44,702 bases of DNA from assembly GCA_024278055.1 (NCBI GenBank), contig JAJRTY010000023.1:1-44702 (forward strand), written 5' to 3'. The first letter of the stretch is position 1, and each line of letters starts with the position of its first letter. A model generated the notes under the pieces. The model did not search any database and had not been told where the DNA came from. It was given only the letters and a program-made list of their open reading frames with translations. This document shows positions 1-8,617 of this stretch, piece after piece. This DNA comes from Alphaproteobacteria bacterium. Lineage in GTDB: Bacteria; Pseudomonadota; Alphaproteobacteria; Rhizobiales; JAJFHR01. Both the position numbers and the translations under genes were made by a program.

Positions 1-1538
1 TCCGGGTTGCTCATACCGTTGGCCATAAACCACATGGTGGCTTTTTCGAGATCTTCGCGGCCTTTTTTTAGCGGCCCATGGACAAAATCCAATTCCTTGT
101 TGTCTTTGATACGGGCAAGGTTTTCATCGATTTCCTTGAAAAAACCCATCAAGGCCCTGCCGCCATGGCGCGGCAGCTTGCGGCCAACCAGATCAAGCGC
201 CTGTATACCGTTGGCACCTTCGTAAATCATGGCGATGCGGGCATCGCGCACAAATTGTTCCATGCCCGATTCACGGATATAGCCGTGACCGCCAAATACC
301 TGCTGAGCGGCTACCGTGTTTTGAAAGCCGGTGTCGGTCAAAACGCCTTTAATCACCGGCATTAGCAATTCCATGTGATCTTCGGCGGCGGTGCGCGTCT
401 CCTCATCTTCACCCCAAACTGCCACATCAGCCCTGATGGCACTCCACAGAATGAAGGCGCGGGCGGCTTCATTGAAAGATTTAATATTGAGAAGTGTGCG
501 GCGGATATCGGGATGGACGATGATCGGATCCGCAGGCTTGTCGGGAAATTTAGCCCCGGTCAACGAGCGGCCCTGCAAGCGGTCTTTGGCATATTCAACG
601 GCATTCTGATAGGCCACTTCCGATGCTGCCAGTCCCTGAATACCCACACCCAGCCGCGCTTCATTCATCATGGTGAACATGGCGCGCATGCCCTTGTGTT
701 CTTCGCCAATGAGCCAGCCGGTGGCGCCGTCATAGTTCATGACGCAGGTTGAATTGCCGTGAATGCCCATTTTTTCTTCAACGGCGCCGCAGGTAACATT
801 GTTGTTTTCACCGACGGTGCCATCCTCATTTATGACATTGCGCGGAACCACAAACATAGAGATGCCCTTGATGCCGTCAACGGCACCTTCAATTCGGGCC
901 AGCACCAGGTGAATGATGTTTTCGGTCAGGTCATGTTCACCGGCGGATATGAATATTTTCGTACCCGTAATCTTGTAAGAACCATCTTCTTGCGCTCGTG
1001 CTTTGGTGCGCATCAAACCCAGATCGGTACCGCAATGACTCTCGGTAAGGTTCATGGTTCCCGACCATTGACCCGAAACAAGTTTGGGCAAATAAGCTGC
1101 CTTTTGTTCATCCGTACCGTGTTTGTAAATTGCTGTGTAAGCGCCATGCGTCAGACCCGGATACATGGCGAAGGCCATATTTGCCGATGAAGCAAATTCA
1201 TTGACGATGGCACCGATCACCTGAGGCAGACCCTGACCGCCATACTGAGGATCAGCACTGAGGCCGCCCCAGCCGTTTTCGACGAATTGCCGGTAGGCCT
1301 GATCAAAGCCCTTCGGCGTTGAAACCTTACCATTGTCAAATGCACAGCCCTCCTCATCGCCGATCCGGTTAAGGGGCTGCATCACTTCTTCGGCAAATTT
1401 TCCGGCTTCGGCAACGATGGCTGATACCAGATCAGGTGTGGTTTCGCCAAAGCTGCCGAGATTGTTAAAGCGCTCCAGCTTCAGAACGTCATTGAGAAGG
1501 AATTCGACTTCCTTGATCGGGGCTTTATAGCTGGGCAT
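1..1538 (-). CDS. Acyl-CoA dehydrogenase, 3' end outside the window
   Basis: A flavin-dependent acyl-CoA dehydrogenase that would introduce the alpha-beta double bond into an acyl-CoA during beta-oxidation and pass electrons to ETF. The minus strand is open from an ATG at 1538 to the window edge, giving 512 residues of a family that usually has about 590. The N-terminus [17 protein letters not shown] is the extension typical of the DmdC/AcdA-like long subgroup. Visible motifs are [13 protein letters not shown] (FAD-binding middle domain) and [18 protein letters not shown] near residue 440, where the Glu is the expected catalytic base. A GGAAAGG ribosome site lies before the start. It follows the merR gene by 74 bases on the same strand, and in alphaproteobacteria such pairs are commonly followed by a thiolase and a 3-hydroxyacyl-CoA dehydrogenase. 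The exact substrate (fatty, branched-chain or methylmercapto-propionyl CoA) cannot be told. Confidence 0.93.
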   Translation of the reverse strand, partial: MPSYKAPIKEVEFLLNDVLKLERFNNLGSFGETTPDLVSAIVAEAGKFAEEVMQPLNRIGDEEGCAFDNGKVSTPKGFDQAYRQFVENGWGGLSADPQYGGQGLPQVIGAIVNEFASSANMAFAMYPGLTHGAYTAIYKHGTDEQKAAYLPKLVSGQWSGTMNLTESHCGTDLGLMRTKARAQEDGSYKITGTKIFISAGEHDLTENIIHLVLARIEGAVDGIKGISMFVVPRNVINEDGTVGENNNVTCGAVEEKMGIHGNSTCVMNYDGATGWLIGEEHKGMRAMFTMMNEARLGVGIQGLAASEVAYQNAVEYAKDRLQGRSLTGAKFPDKPADPIIVHPDIRRTLLNIKSFNEAARAFILWSAIRADVAVWGEDEETRTAAEDHMELLMPVIKGVLTDTGFQNTVAAQQVFGGHGYIRESGMEQFVRDARIAMIYEGANGIQALDLVGRKLPRHGGRALMGFFKEIDENLARIKDNKELDFVHGPLKKGREDLEKATMWFMANGMSNP

Positions 1539-1612
1539 AATTGTGGCCTTTCCATTGATTTACAGGCAACAGACAGCAAACAACATCCAGGGTGGAGGGG
1601 CCTTGATCTGGA

Positions 1613-2020
1613 TCATGGGCCGGGATCAAGCATGCCTTCAACGATCTGACAGGTGCGGTTGAGATCGGTAATAGCTTCCTCGACATCAATCTTCTGGCGC
1701 TCAAGGTCACTAATGCGCTCCTTAAATCTCCTGAGGCTGACCCGAAGCTGGGTCGCCTTACCGTCTTTCAAATCATACAAATCAAGCATTTCCTTGATGT
1801 CCGTCAAAGAAAATCCCACGCGCTTACCCTGCAAAATAAGTTTCAGGCGGGCGCGATCACGCCGCGAATACAATCTTGTCTGGCCGCGCCGTCTGGGTTG
1901 AAGCAACCCTTTGGTCTCATAGAACCGCAATGTCCTGGTGGTGACTTCGAACTCGCAGGACAAGTCAGAAATTGTAAAAACCTGGGGAACAACCGGAGCT
2001 ATTTCAGCGTTTGCTATCAT
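1613..2020 (-). CDS. MerR-family transcriptional regulator
   Basis: A 135-residue MerR regulator. The N-terminal winged helix carries FTISDLSCEFEVTTRTLRFYE (residues about 16-36), with the RTLRFYE turn diagnostic of the family, followed by RRRGQTRLYSRRDRARLKLI and a C-terminal dimerisation helix (about residues 85-125). No cysteine metal-binding pattern is present, so a metal sensor is unlikely. It is upstream of and co-directional with the acyl-CoA dehydrogenase gene, the arrangement seen for LiuR-like regulators of acyl-CoA catabolism. The start ATG at 2020 is preceded by AAGGGTG. Two ACGT-N2-ACGT sites lie 24-78 bases upstream of the start and suggest autoregulation. The LiuR-type role is inferred from context and site shape. 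Confidence 0.9.
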   Translation of the reverse strand: MIANAEIAPVVPQVFTISDLSCEFEVTTRTLRFYETKGLLQPRRRGQTRLYSRRDRARLKLILQGKRVGFSLTDIKEMLDLYDLKDGKATQLRVSLRRFKERISDLERQKIDVEEAITDLNRTCQIVEGMLDPGP

Positions 2021-2043
2021 GCATCACCCTTTCAATCAGGACC

Positions 2044-2098
2044 ACGTCAACGTCACCTGAATCATGGATAAATTATCTTACCCTGACGTTAACGTCAG
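2044..2098. promoter_or_regulatory. Two candidate MerR/LiuR-type operators upstream of the merR gene
   Basis: A perfect 16-base palindrome, CTGACGTTAACGTCAG, occupies 2083-2098. A second copy of its core, ACGTCAACGT, lies at 2044-2053, 42 bases (four helical turns) nearer the gene. Both have the ACGT-N2-ACGT form known for LiuR-type MerR regulators of acyl-CoA degradation operons. Their position directly upstream of merR (start 2020) fits control of the merR-acyl-CoA dehydrogenase transcript. The rest of the gap to 2359 shows no further convincing element. Confidence 0.6.
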
Positions 2099-2359
2099 TT
2101 TATGGCCGGAATACGTGCCCAAAACTCCTTTTAGGAGGGTGTTTTCCACTAATTAGCAAAAACCTTAATGAATTCGAAAGACTGTTAACCAAATATTTAC
2201 CATGTCCGGCGGATTCTCCCATTTGATAAGGAAAATTCGGTTTTCGCTGACCGACAGCCGTGCATCCGTCGGAAACCTGGTCACCAAGCCCAAAGCAGGG
2301 AGCATGCTTTGAACCTTGAAATACGGATCAGGTAACGATTTAGGAGCGATGGAGCAAGA

Positions 2360-5300
2360 ATGAGACCTGGGAATCCGTGGAGCGTCAAAGGAATTCAGCC
2401 GGCGACCCGTCAGGCTGCCAAAGAAGCTGCCAGACGCCATGGTATGACCTTGGGGCAATGGCTCAACCATGTGATTTTGGACAGTAGCGATGAACCTGAA
2501 GACTTATATGACGAACAACCGCGCACACGCCCGCAGCCAGGGTTGAGACAAAATCCCAACCCACCAAAGATGGCGGCGGCAACGACTTCCAAATCACATC
2601 ATCTTCAGGAGAAAATAGAAGATATTGCCGCCAGGCTGGATGCGGTTTTTGACAGGTCGCCCAATCAGGTGGATCTGGATCAATGGGAAGCCGACCACCC
2701 GCGTTCACGGGGATGGAGCGATCTTGCGGTCAGAACCGTCTCACGCCAGGAGCGATCCCGTGAAGCCCGAGAGCATGAGCCTGCGCCCGAGCGTTTTACA
2801 ACCAGAAAACCCGAAGTTCTCGACGACAGATTATCAGCTCTGGCTAGCAGGCTGGATAGTATTGTCGAGGCCAGAGAAGCATCGAAATCACATTCTGATC
2901 AAAGTTTGGCTGAAGTTGAAGCAGCGCTTCGAAAAGTGATCAAACATATCGAAACCAGTGATCGACAGAATTCCGATGTTATGAAAAGCATTCAGGCGCG
3001 TCTGTCTGAATTAAGTTCGCGCACGGCAGCTTCAAACAATGAGATTGTACAGCAACTTACCGGCACGGTTGGCGACATGGAGCTGCGTCTTGCGCAACTG
3101 TCACAGCACGTCATGCAATCAGAGACCCGTACAGAAGAGATTCTTGGCCTCGAAGAGCAGATCAATATTCTTAATGATCGCCTCGATACATCGCTTAACC
3201 GCCAGACCAACCCGCGAATCCAGGCTCTTGAAGAGCGAACCAGCCAACTCAGTGCCCAGCTTGACGATATTTTGCAAACAACAAGCGCACCTGTGGCAAA
3301 TGATCAATATGACATTCGGTTTGAAGAAATATCCAAACAGCTAAAGGCCACCGAACAACAATATTTGCGGCTTTCAGCCTTGGAAGAAAGTGTCAATCAA
3401 CTGTTTGACGCGGTCGAGCAGGACCGCAAGGCGGCGCGGGAAAACACCTTAAATTCCAGCCAGAAAGCTCTTGAAACCATGGAGACCATGGTGGATCAGG
3501 CAGCTCAAAAGGCGGTTGAAAATGCCGCCCAGCGATCGGCTGAACATGTGGCTGCCATTATGGCTGATGACGGGCTGAACAAGAAAGAAATATCAGCGTC
3601 AATTGCCGAATTGCGCAATGAAATGCACAAGCTGCAGGAAACGACCATAACCGCAGCGCGGCGCAGCGCCGAAGAGGCGATTTCCGCCGGGCTGGGCAGT
3701 CGGTCAATCAGAGACACAGCTGAGCCGGTAAAGGCTTTGCGACAAAAATTTGATCAATTTGAGGATTCCTCCAAAAGTGCCGAGCTGCAAAATCAAGACA
3801 CACTTGAAGCCGTGCATGATACGCTTGAAAAAGTTGTTGAACGGCTGGTAACCCTGGAAACGTCCCCCCTGCAGACAGATAATTCGTCAACACCGGGAGA
3901 AGCCATTGGCAATCCGGGAATTGATGTTGAGGACGTTTTTGAAACAGATATTGAACCTGCACCTAAATCCAACTCTTATGAAGGCGCCTCCGCATTGCAA
4001 TGGGACCAGCGCATTGATCCAATCTTTGGCGAGATGGATGGCGACGAGCCTGCAACTGAAAAACCAGAAAGCGATCGCACCGGCCCGGCATTAAATCAAA
4101 ACTACCTGGAGGCCGCACGCCGGGCAGCTCAGGCTGCTTCATTAAATCCTAAAAACCTGGCCGGTAACAGGAAAGAAAAAAATGCTTATGAGGGAGATGG
4201 TTCGAATTCTAAAAACAGTTTCCTCGCCGTGGCCACTGAAAGCAATAAAAAACGCAAAACATTACTGTTAACGGCAGCGGCCGTGCTGCTGGTTATTGGC
4301 GCCTTGTCAGCTGCAAGGCTCATCAGTGACCGGGCACCCAATATTATAAACTCGTCAGCCAACACCCCGGCGGCCACAATAACCAAGAATAAATTGACAG
4401 GTAACGCGGTTAAACGAAACCGTCAAACACCCGAAGGTAATACTGCCCCTCTCCCCAAAGCCACCGAACCTGCTGTCGCTCCAGTGTCGCAAAACACTTC
4501 GCGCCTATCGAGCCCCAGCTCACCAACGTCGCCAAAAATTGTAACCTCAGCGGCAACGCTAAATGAATTAACCGGGACCAAACAGAAAAAACGGTCGCGA
4601 AGTCCAGTCAAAGTGGCACGATTGAATGCTACAGCCGCCACCACGCCAACGGTTATAAATGATGCCATGGGCGCGCAACCTGTGGCGTCTTTGCCGCCAG
4701 AGGCGATTGGACCGATGGCTTTGCGTCGGGCGGCTGCCTTAGGCGATGCAACCGCACAGTTTGAAATTGCCAGCCGCTACACCACTGGAAAACTGGTCGC
4801 GCAAAATTTTGGCAAAGCCATTTCCTGGTATCAGAAAGCTGCTGCACAAGGCCTTGCTCCGGCGCAATATATTCTCGGCACTTTTTATGAAAAAGGCCGC
4901 GGTGTGGCGAAAGACAAAACCGCTGCACGCATCTGGTATGAACGCGCAGCCATGAAAGGCAACCTCAAGGCCATACATAACCTCGCTGTGGTTTATGCCG
5001 ATGGCGGCAATGGTGAACCTGATTTTGCCAAGGCGGGTTTGTGGTTTCGCAAAGCTGCCGAACTTGGTCTCGCCGACAGCCAGTTCAACCTGGCTATTCT
5101 TCATGATCGCGGTCTGGGGGTCAAAAAAGATTCGGCAAAGGCATATTTCTGGTTTCAAATCGCCGCCAATCAGGGCGATGCTGATGCCCGGGCACGGGCA
5201 GAGATTATCGAAAAACGCATGACGGCTGACGAGATTGCCCGAACCAGGCTTTTGATCAACAACTGGCGCCCGGCCACGCTAAGCCAGAAAGCCAACGAAG

Positions 5301-5560
5301 TGGTTCTTCCCGCCAATGGCTGGCAGCGTTCTGTCAAAGCTGCACGAGATGATAGCGATGCGTCATTCAACCAAAAGCAACTTGTCATTCTGGCCCAGGG
5401 TTATCTGACCAGGCTGGGTTATAATCCCGGACCGGCTGATGGTGTTATGGGAACTCAGACGCGGCAGGCCATCAAGGATTTTCAGCAACAGCATCAACTC
5501 CCGGTATCCGGCAAAGTGAGCCCCACTCTGGTGAGCAAACTGAAAGCCGCCACAGGGTAA
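2360..5560 (+). CDS. PodJ-like polar localization factor with Sel1 repeats and peptidoglycan-binding domain
   Basis: A 1066-residue bitopic protein with the domain order of PodJ: a conserved basic N-terminus (NPWSVKGIQPATRQAAKEAA), a long Gln/Glu-rich coiled-coil region (about residues 75-510), an acidic Pro/Ser-rich stretch, one transmembrane helix (about 634-655), a Pro/Thr-rich linker, about four Sel1 repeats (about 786-935, with AAAQGLAPAQYILGTFYEKG as one unit) and a PG_binding_1 domain at the C-terminus (about 1005-1066, LGYNPGPADGVMG). The coiled coil would be cytoplasmic and the Sel1/PG-binding part periplasmic. In Caulobacter and rhizobia such proteins mark a cell pole and organise division or envelope growth. 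The start ATG sits inside a four-codon reading frame (MEQE, 2349-2363) that has the better-placed AGGAG. Another Sel1/peptidoglycan-binding protein of unknown role is the alternative. Confidence 0.8.
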   Translation: MRPGNPWSVKGIQPATRQAAKEAARRHGMTLGQWLNHVILDSSDEPEDLYDEQPRTRPQPGLRQNPNPPKMAAATTSKSHHLQEKIEDIAARLDAVFDRSPNQVDLDQWEADHPRSRGWSDLAVRTVSRQERSREAREHEPAPERFTTRKPEVLDDRLSALASRLDSIVEAREASKSHSDQSLAEVEAALRKVIKHIETSDRQNSDVMKSIQARLSELSSRTAASNNEIVQQLTGTVGDMELRLAQLSQHVMQSETRTEEILGLEEQINILNDRLDTSLNRQTNPRIQALEERTSQLSAQLDDILQTTSAPVANDQYDIRFEEISKQLKATEQQYLRLSALEESVNQLFDAVEQDRKAARENTLNSSQKALETMETMVDQAAQKAVENAAQRSAEHVAAIMADDGLNKKEISASIAELRNEMHKLQETTITAARRSAEEAISAGLGSRSIRDTAEPVKALRQKFDQFEDSSKSAELQNQDTLEAVHDTLEKVVERLVTLETSPLQTDNSSTPGEAIGNPGIDVEDVFETDIEPAPKSNSYEGASALQWDQRIDPIFGEMDGDEPATEKPESDRTGPALNQNYLEAARRAAQAASLNPKNLAGNRKEKNAYEGDGSNSKNSFLAVATESNKKRKTLLLTAAAVLLVIGALSAARLISDRAPNIINSSANTPAATITKNKLTGNAVKRNRQTPEGNTAPLPKATEPAVAPVSQNTSRLSSPSSPTSPKIVTSAATLNELTGTKQKKRSRSPVKVARLNATAATTPTVINDAMGAQPVASLPPEAIGPMALRRAAALGDATAQFEIASRYTTGKLVAQNFGKAISWYQKAAAQGLAPAQYILGTFYEKGRGVAKDKTAARIWYERAAMKGNLKAIHNLAVVYADGGNGEPDFAKAGLWFRKAAELGLADSQFNLAILHDRGLGVKKDSAKAYFWFQIAANQGDADARARAEIIEKRMTADEIARTRLLINNWRPATLSQKANEVVLPANGWQRSVKAARDDSDASFNQKQLVILAQGYLTRLGYNPGPADGVMGTQTRQAIKDFQQQHQLPVSGKVSPTLVSKLKAATG

Positions 5561-5639
5561 TTTCACCAACCAAATCTGCTCTAAAATTAAAATCCGGCGT
5601 TTTTACACTGATCAAACCCGAAAAACCGGGAATGACACA

Positions 5640-5670
5640 TTGACAGCGCCAGTTTGCGGGCGTTTAAGAT
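5640..5670 (+). promoter_or_regulatory. Promoter-like block upstream of the first TauE copy
   Basis: TTGACA at 5640-5645 is followed 17 bases later by TTTAAG (5663-5668), or 19 bases later by TAAGAT (5665-5670). The whole block recurs upstream of the second TauE copy (6763-6793), with ACATTGACA at its left end and GTTTGCGGGCGTTTAAGATA at its right end conserved. That conservation is the main reason to call it functional. The leader of this first copy also holds an inverted repeat, TTTCGAAAA (5684-5692) and TTTTCGAAA (5712-5720), that the second copy lacks. Confidence 0.5.
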
Positions 5671-5747
5671 AGATTTTTAGCTGTTTCGAAAAACGCTGCG
5701 CAGGATGGAGCTTTTCGAAAATCTAATTTCCTAACCCAAGCTGACAG

Positions 5748-6677
5748 ATGCAAATATACCTACCTATTGCGGAATTGTCCGTAAACGTATTCATGATTCT
5801 TGCCATGGGCGGAGCCGTGGGCTTTTTATCCGGTATGTTTGGTGTCGGCGGGGGCTTTTTGCTCACGCCATTGTTGATATTTTCCGGTATTCCTCCGGCT
5901 GTGGCCATTGCTTCGGGAGCCAATCAGGTGGTTGGCGCTTCGTTGTCAGGCACGCTGTATCACTGGCGCAAGCGTGCCATTGATATCAAAATGGGGCTGG
6001 TATTGCTGGCGGGCGGCGTTGTCGGGTCTTTCATTGGCGTCTGGATTTTTGCACTGCTGAAACAACTGGGCCAGACCGACCTTCTGATCTAGCTGTCTTA
6101 CGTGATTTTTCTCGGCTCCATCGGTTCCATGATGCTGGTTGAAAGTCTGCGGGCCATTCGCCGGGCCCAAAGAGGTGAGCGCACCAGCTTTAAAAAATCG
6201 GGTCAGCATAGCTGGGTACATGGCCTGCCACTGAAAATACGGTTTAGAAGCTCCAAATTATATATTTCCGCCATACAGCCACTGCTTATCGGTATGATGG
6301 TTGGTGTACTGGCGGCAATTATGGGTGTCGGCGGTGGATTTATTATGGTGCCGGCGATGATATATGTTTTACGCATGCCCACCAACGTGGTTGTGGGAAC
6401 GTCGCTGTTTCAGATTATTTTTGTCGCCGGTCTGGTGACCATACTGCATGCGACTGAAAACCAGACGGTGGATTTTGTGCTGGCCATGCTGTTGTTGGCC
6501 AGCGGGGTGGTTGGCGCCCAATTTGGGGCGCAGGCGGGGCGCCGTCTCAAGGCAGAACAATTACGCGCACTTTTAGGCATTATGGTGCTCGGGGTCGCCC
6601 TAAGACTGGCAGTTGATCTTTTAATTCAACCTGCGGAGTTATACTCATTGACCAGCATGGTAACCACAAGCAAGTGA
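5748..6677 (+). pseudogene. TauE/SafE-family exporter, first tandem copy, broken by an in-frame amber codon
   Basis: Reads as a 309-codon homologue of the intact gene at 6885-7811, collinear and in one frame throughout, except for TAG at 6090-6092. There the second copy has TCG (Ser) in the context CTGATC-TAG-CTGTCT, so one C-to-A change explains the stop. The product would end after 114 residues. Both family repeats, FGVGGGFLLTPLL and MGVGGGFIMVPAM, are preserved on either side of the stop. The downstream part could restart at a GTG (6102) and give a 191-residue half-protein. No frameshift or other stop is visible and most differences from copy two are silent or conservative, so the break looks recent. 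A sequencing error or amber suppression remain possible. Confidence 0.85.
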
Positions 6678-6762
6678 GCCCAGGAACTTTTCGAGCACGC
6701 TGTAATGTTTTTTCGTATAGGGTCCAAGGTCAGAACCTGTTCAAATAGTTGAGTTTTACACA

Positions 6763-6793
6763 TTGACATCGCTGGTTTGCGGGCGTTTAAGAT
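6763..6793 (+). promoter_or_regulatory. Promoter-like block upstream of the second TauE copy
   Basis: Second copy of the block at 5640-5670: TTGACA at 6763-6768, then GTTTGCGGGCG, then TTTAAGATAAA ending near 6795. The sequence between this block and the next ATG (6885) has diverged from copy one except for the last bases (GCTGACGGATGCAAATATA). The duplication therefore carried the promoter region along with the gene. Confidence 0.5.
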
Positions 6794-6884
6794 AAACGAT
6801 AAACCGTTTTGGAGGACGTTTGAACATTGGCGTCTTTTAAACAAACTTTTACCTGGCCTTACCTGGCACTGCTTGGGCTGACGG

Positions 6885-7811
6885 ATGCAAATATATCTGC
6901 CGATCGCAGAATTGTCTGTAAACATTTTCATGATCCTTGCCATGGGCGGGGCTGTCGGATTTCTGTCGGGCATGTTTGGCGTCGGCGGCGGCTTCCTAAT
7001 GACACCATTATTAATTTTTTCCGGCATCCCCCCCGCTGTCGCCGTTGCTTCTGAAGCCAATCAGGTTGTCGCAGCCTCCATGTCGGGCGCGCTCTATCAC
7101 TGGCGCAAGCGTGCGGTTGATATAAAAATGGGACTGGTGCTGCTGGGTGGCGGGGTGATCGGATCCTTTATCGGCGTGTGGATTTTCGGGTTGCTGAAGA
7201 AACTCGGCCAGGTCGACCTTTTGATCTCGCTGTCCTATGTCGTCTTCCTTGGTGCTATCGGCGGCCTGATGTTAATCGAAAGCCTGCGCGCCATTCGCCG
7301 GTCGCAAAAGGGCGAACGCGTCGGGTTTAAAAAACCGGGGCAGCATAACTGGATACACGGGCTGCCACTGAAAATGCGCTTCAAGAGTTCGAAGCTGTAT
7401 ATCTCGGCTATCCCGCCGGTGCTGATTGGCGTGGCGGTTGGAATACTGGCGGCAATCATGGGTGTGGGCGGTGGCTTCATTATGGTCCCGGCAATGATTT
7501 ATCTGCTGCGCATGCCCACCAATGTGGTGGTGGGAACGTCGCTGTTTCAGATCATTTTTGTTACCGCTCTGGTGACCGTACTGCATGCAACCGAAAACCA
7601 GACAGTGGATTTCGTTCTGGCAATGCTGTTGTTGGCGGGCGGGGTGATTGGCGCTCAATTTGGCGCGAAAGCCGGACAACGCCTCAAGGCGGAGCAGTTA
7701 CGTGCGCTGTTAGCCCTTATGGTTCTTGGGGTTGCCCTGCGGCTGGCTGTTGATTTGTTGGTAGAGCCCAGTGAATTATTCTCTATCACCAGTGTTGTGG
7801 CGGGGCAATAA
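6885..7811 (+). CDS. Sulfite exporter TauE/SafE-family membrane protein (intact copy)
   Basis: A 308-residue polytopic membrane protein of the TauE/SafE (DUF81) family, thought to export sulfite, sulfoacetate or related organosulfur anions. It shows the two internal repeats of the family, GGAVGFLSGMFGVGGGFLMTP near residue 21 and ILAAIMGVGGGFIMVPAM near residue 188, separated by a basic cytoplasmic loop (RAIRRSQKGERVGFKK). About eight hydrophobic helices can be counted. It is the undamaged partner of the amber-interrupted gene at 5748-6677. The TIGR02186 gene follows after one base, and this pairing is common in alphaproteobacteria, so the two are probably co-transcribed and act together. The transported substrate is not evident from sequence. 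No good Shine-Dalgarno precedes the ATG. Confidence 0.88.
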   Translation: MQIYLPIAELSVNIFMILAMGGAVGFLSGMFGVGGGFLMTPLLIFSGIPPAVAVASEANQVVAASMSGALYHWRKRAVDIKMGLVLLGGGVIGSFIGVWIFGLLKKLGQVDLLISLSYVVFLGAIGGLMLIESLRAIRRSQKGERVGFKKPGQHNWIHGLPLKMRFKSSKLYISAIPPVLIGVAVGILAAIMGVGGGFIMVPAMIYLLRMPTNVVVGTSLFQIIFVTALVTVLHATENQTVDFVLAMLLLAGGVIGAQFGAKAGQRLKAEQLRALLALMVLGVALRLAVDLLVEPSELFSITSVVAGQ

Positions 7812-7812
7812 G

Positions 7813-8610
7813 ATGGGGCACCGGTTGTCATTTCACCAATCAGCTTTCAGGTTTTTTGCGGTATTATGCCTGGCTATATTTTTACCACGGCAGGCTGATG
7901 CCCAGCAACTGGTTACCGATATTTCCGATCCTTTGATCAAGGTCGAATCCACCTTCACCGGTGCCGAGATATTGTTGTTTGGTGCAGTTGAGGCAGAAAA
8001 CATGTTCGTCCGGGCGCTTGCCAAAGATGTGGTGGTGGTGGTGCGGGGACCGGTCGAGGACATTACCGCACGGCGCAAGGAGAAAATCGCCGGCATCTGG
8101 ATGAACTACGGCACACAGACCTTCAAGGACATTCCGAGTTATTATGCCGTTGCCAGCACCCGCGCCCTTAAAGCCATTGCCGCACCGGAAGTTTTGCAAA
8201 GGTATCAGATCGGTTTTGAAAATCTGAAGTTTGTACCTGGAAAAAATAAAAACCTTAACGGTATAAGTGAGCTTGATAAATTCAAAAAAGCGGTTATCAA
8301 ACTCAAAAAGAAAGACAAGCTGTTTGTCGAAAGTTCCGGCGGTGTCCGGTTTTTGGGCAATACGCTTTTCAGGGCCGCGATTGAATTACCTGCGATTGTC
8401 ACTGTCGGCAGCTATACTGCCGATGTATATCTGTTCCGCGATGGCAAGCTGGTCCATGTACAAAACTCGCCGCTGTATATAACCAAAAGCGGCTTTGAAC
8501 GGTTCATCTTTCAAATGGCCCAGGAAACACCAACCACCTATGGCATCATCGCGGTTCTCATCGCGCTGTTCTGCGGCTGGCTTGCCGCTGTGGTCTTCCG
8601 CAAGAGTTAG
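7813..8610 (+). CDS. TIGR02186-family membrane-anchored protein
   Basis: A 265-residue protein with an N-terminal signal segment (FRFFAVLCLAIFLPRQADA, cleavage likely after ADA), a periplasmic domain and a C-terminal membrane helix (TYGIIAVLIALFCGWLAAVV) ending in basic residues. This layout, together with the phrase KVESTFTGAEILLFGAVE after the signal, matches the TIGR02186 family of alphaproteobacteria, whose function is unknown but which regularly sits beside TauE/SafE exporters. I place the start at 7813, just after the exporter stop; an in-frame start at 7771 would overlap the exporter by 41 bases and put a non-signal extension before the signal peptide. It is likely a periplasmic partner of the exporter (inference). 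Confidence 0.82.
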   Translation: MGHRLSFHQSAFRFFAVLCLAIFLPRQADAQQLVTDISDPLIKVESTFTGAEILLFGAVEAENMFVRALAKDVVVVVRGPVEDITARRKEKIAGIWMNYGTQTFKDIPSYYAVASTRALKAIAAPEVLQRYQIGFENLKFVPGKNKNLNGISELDKFKKAVIKLKKKDKLFVESSGGVRFLGNTLFRAAIELPAIVTVGSYTADVYLFRDGKLVHVQNSPLYITKSGFERFIFQMAQETPTTYGIIAVLIALFCGWLAAVVFRKS

Positions 8611-8617
8611 AGTACTT

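Noticed and set aside
375-1190. Plus-strand frames of 125 and 143 residues at the left edge
   Set aside because: They are antisense shadows of the acyl-CoA dehydrogenase, whose own frame is not closed inside the window.
6102-6677. A separate 191-residue half-size TauE gene
   Set aside because: Same frame as the upstream part and collinear with the intact paralogue; best read as the distal part of a nonsense-interrupted gene, although restart is possible.
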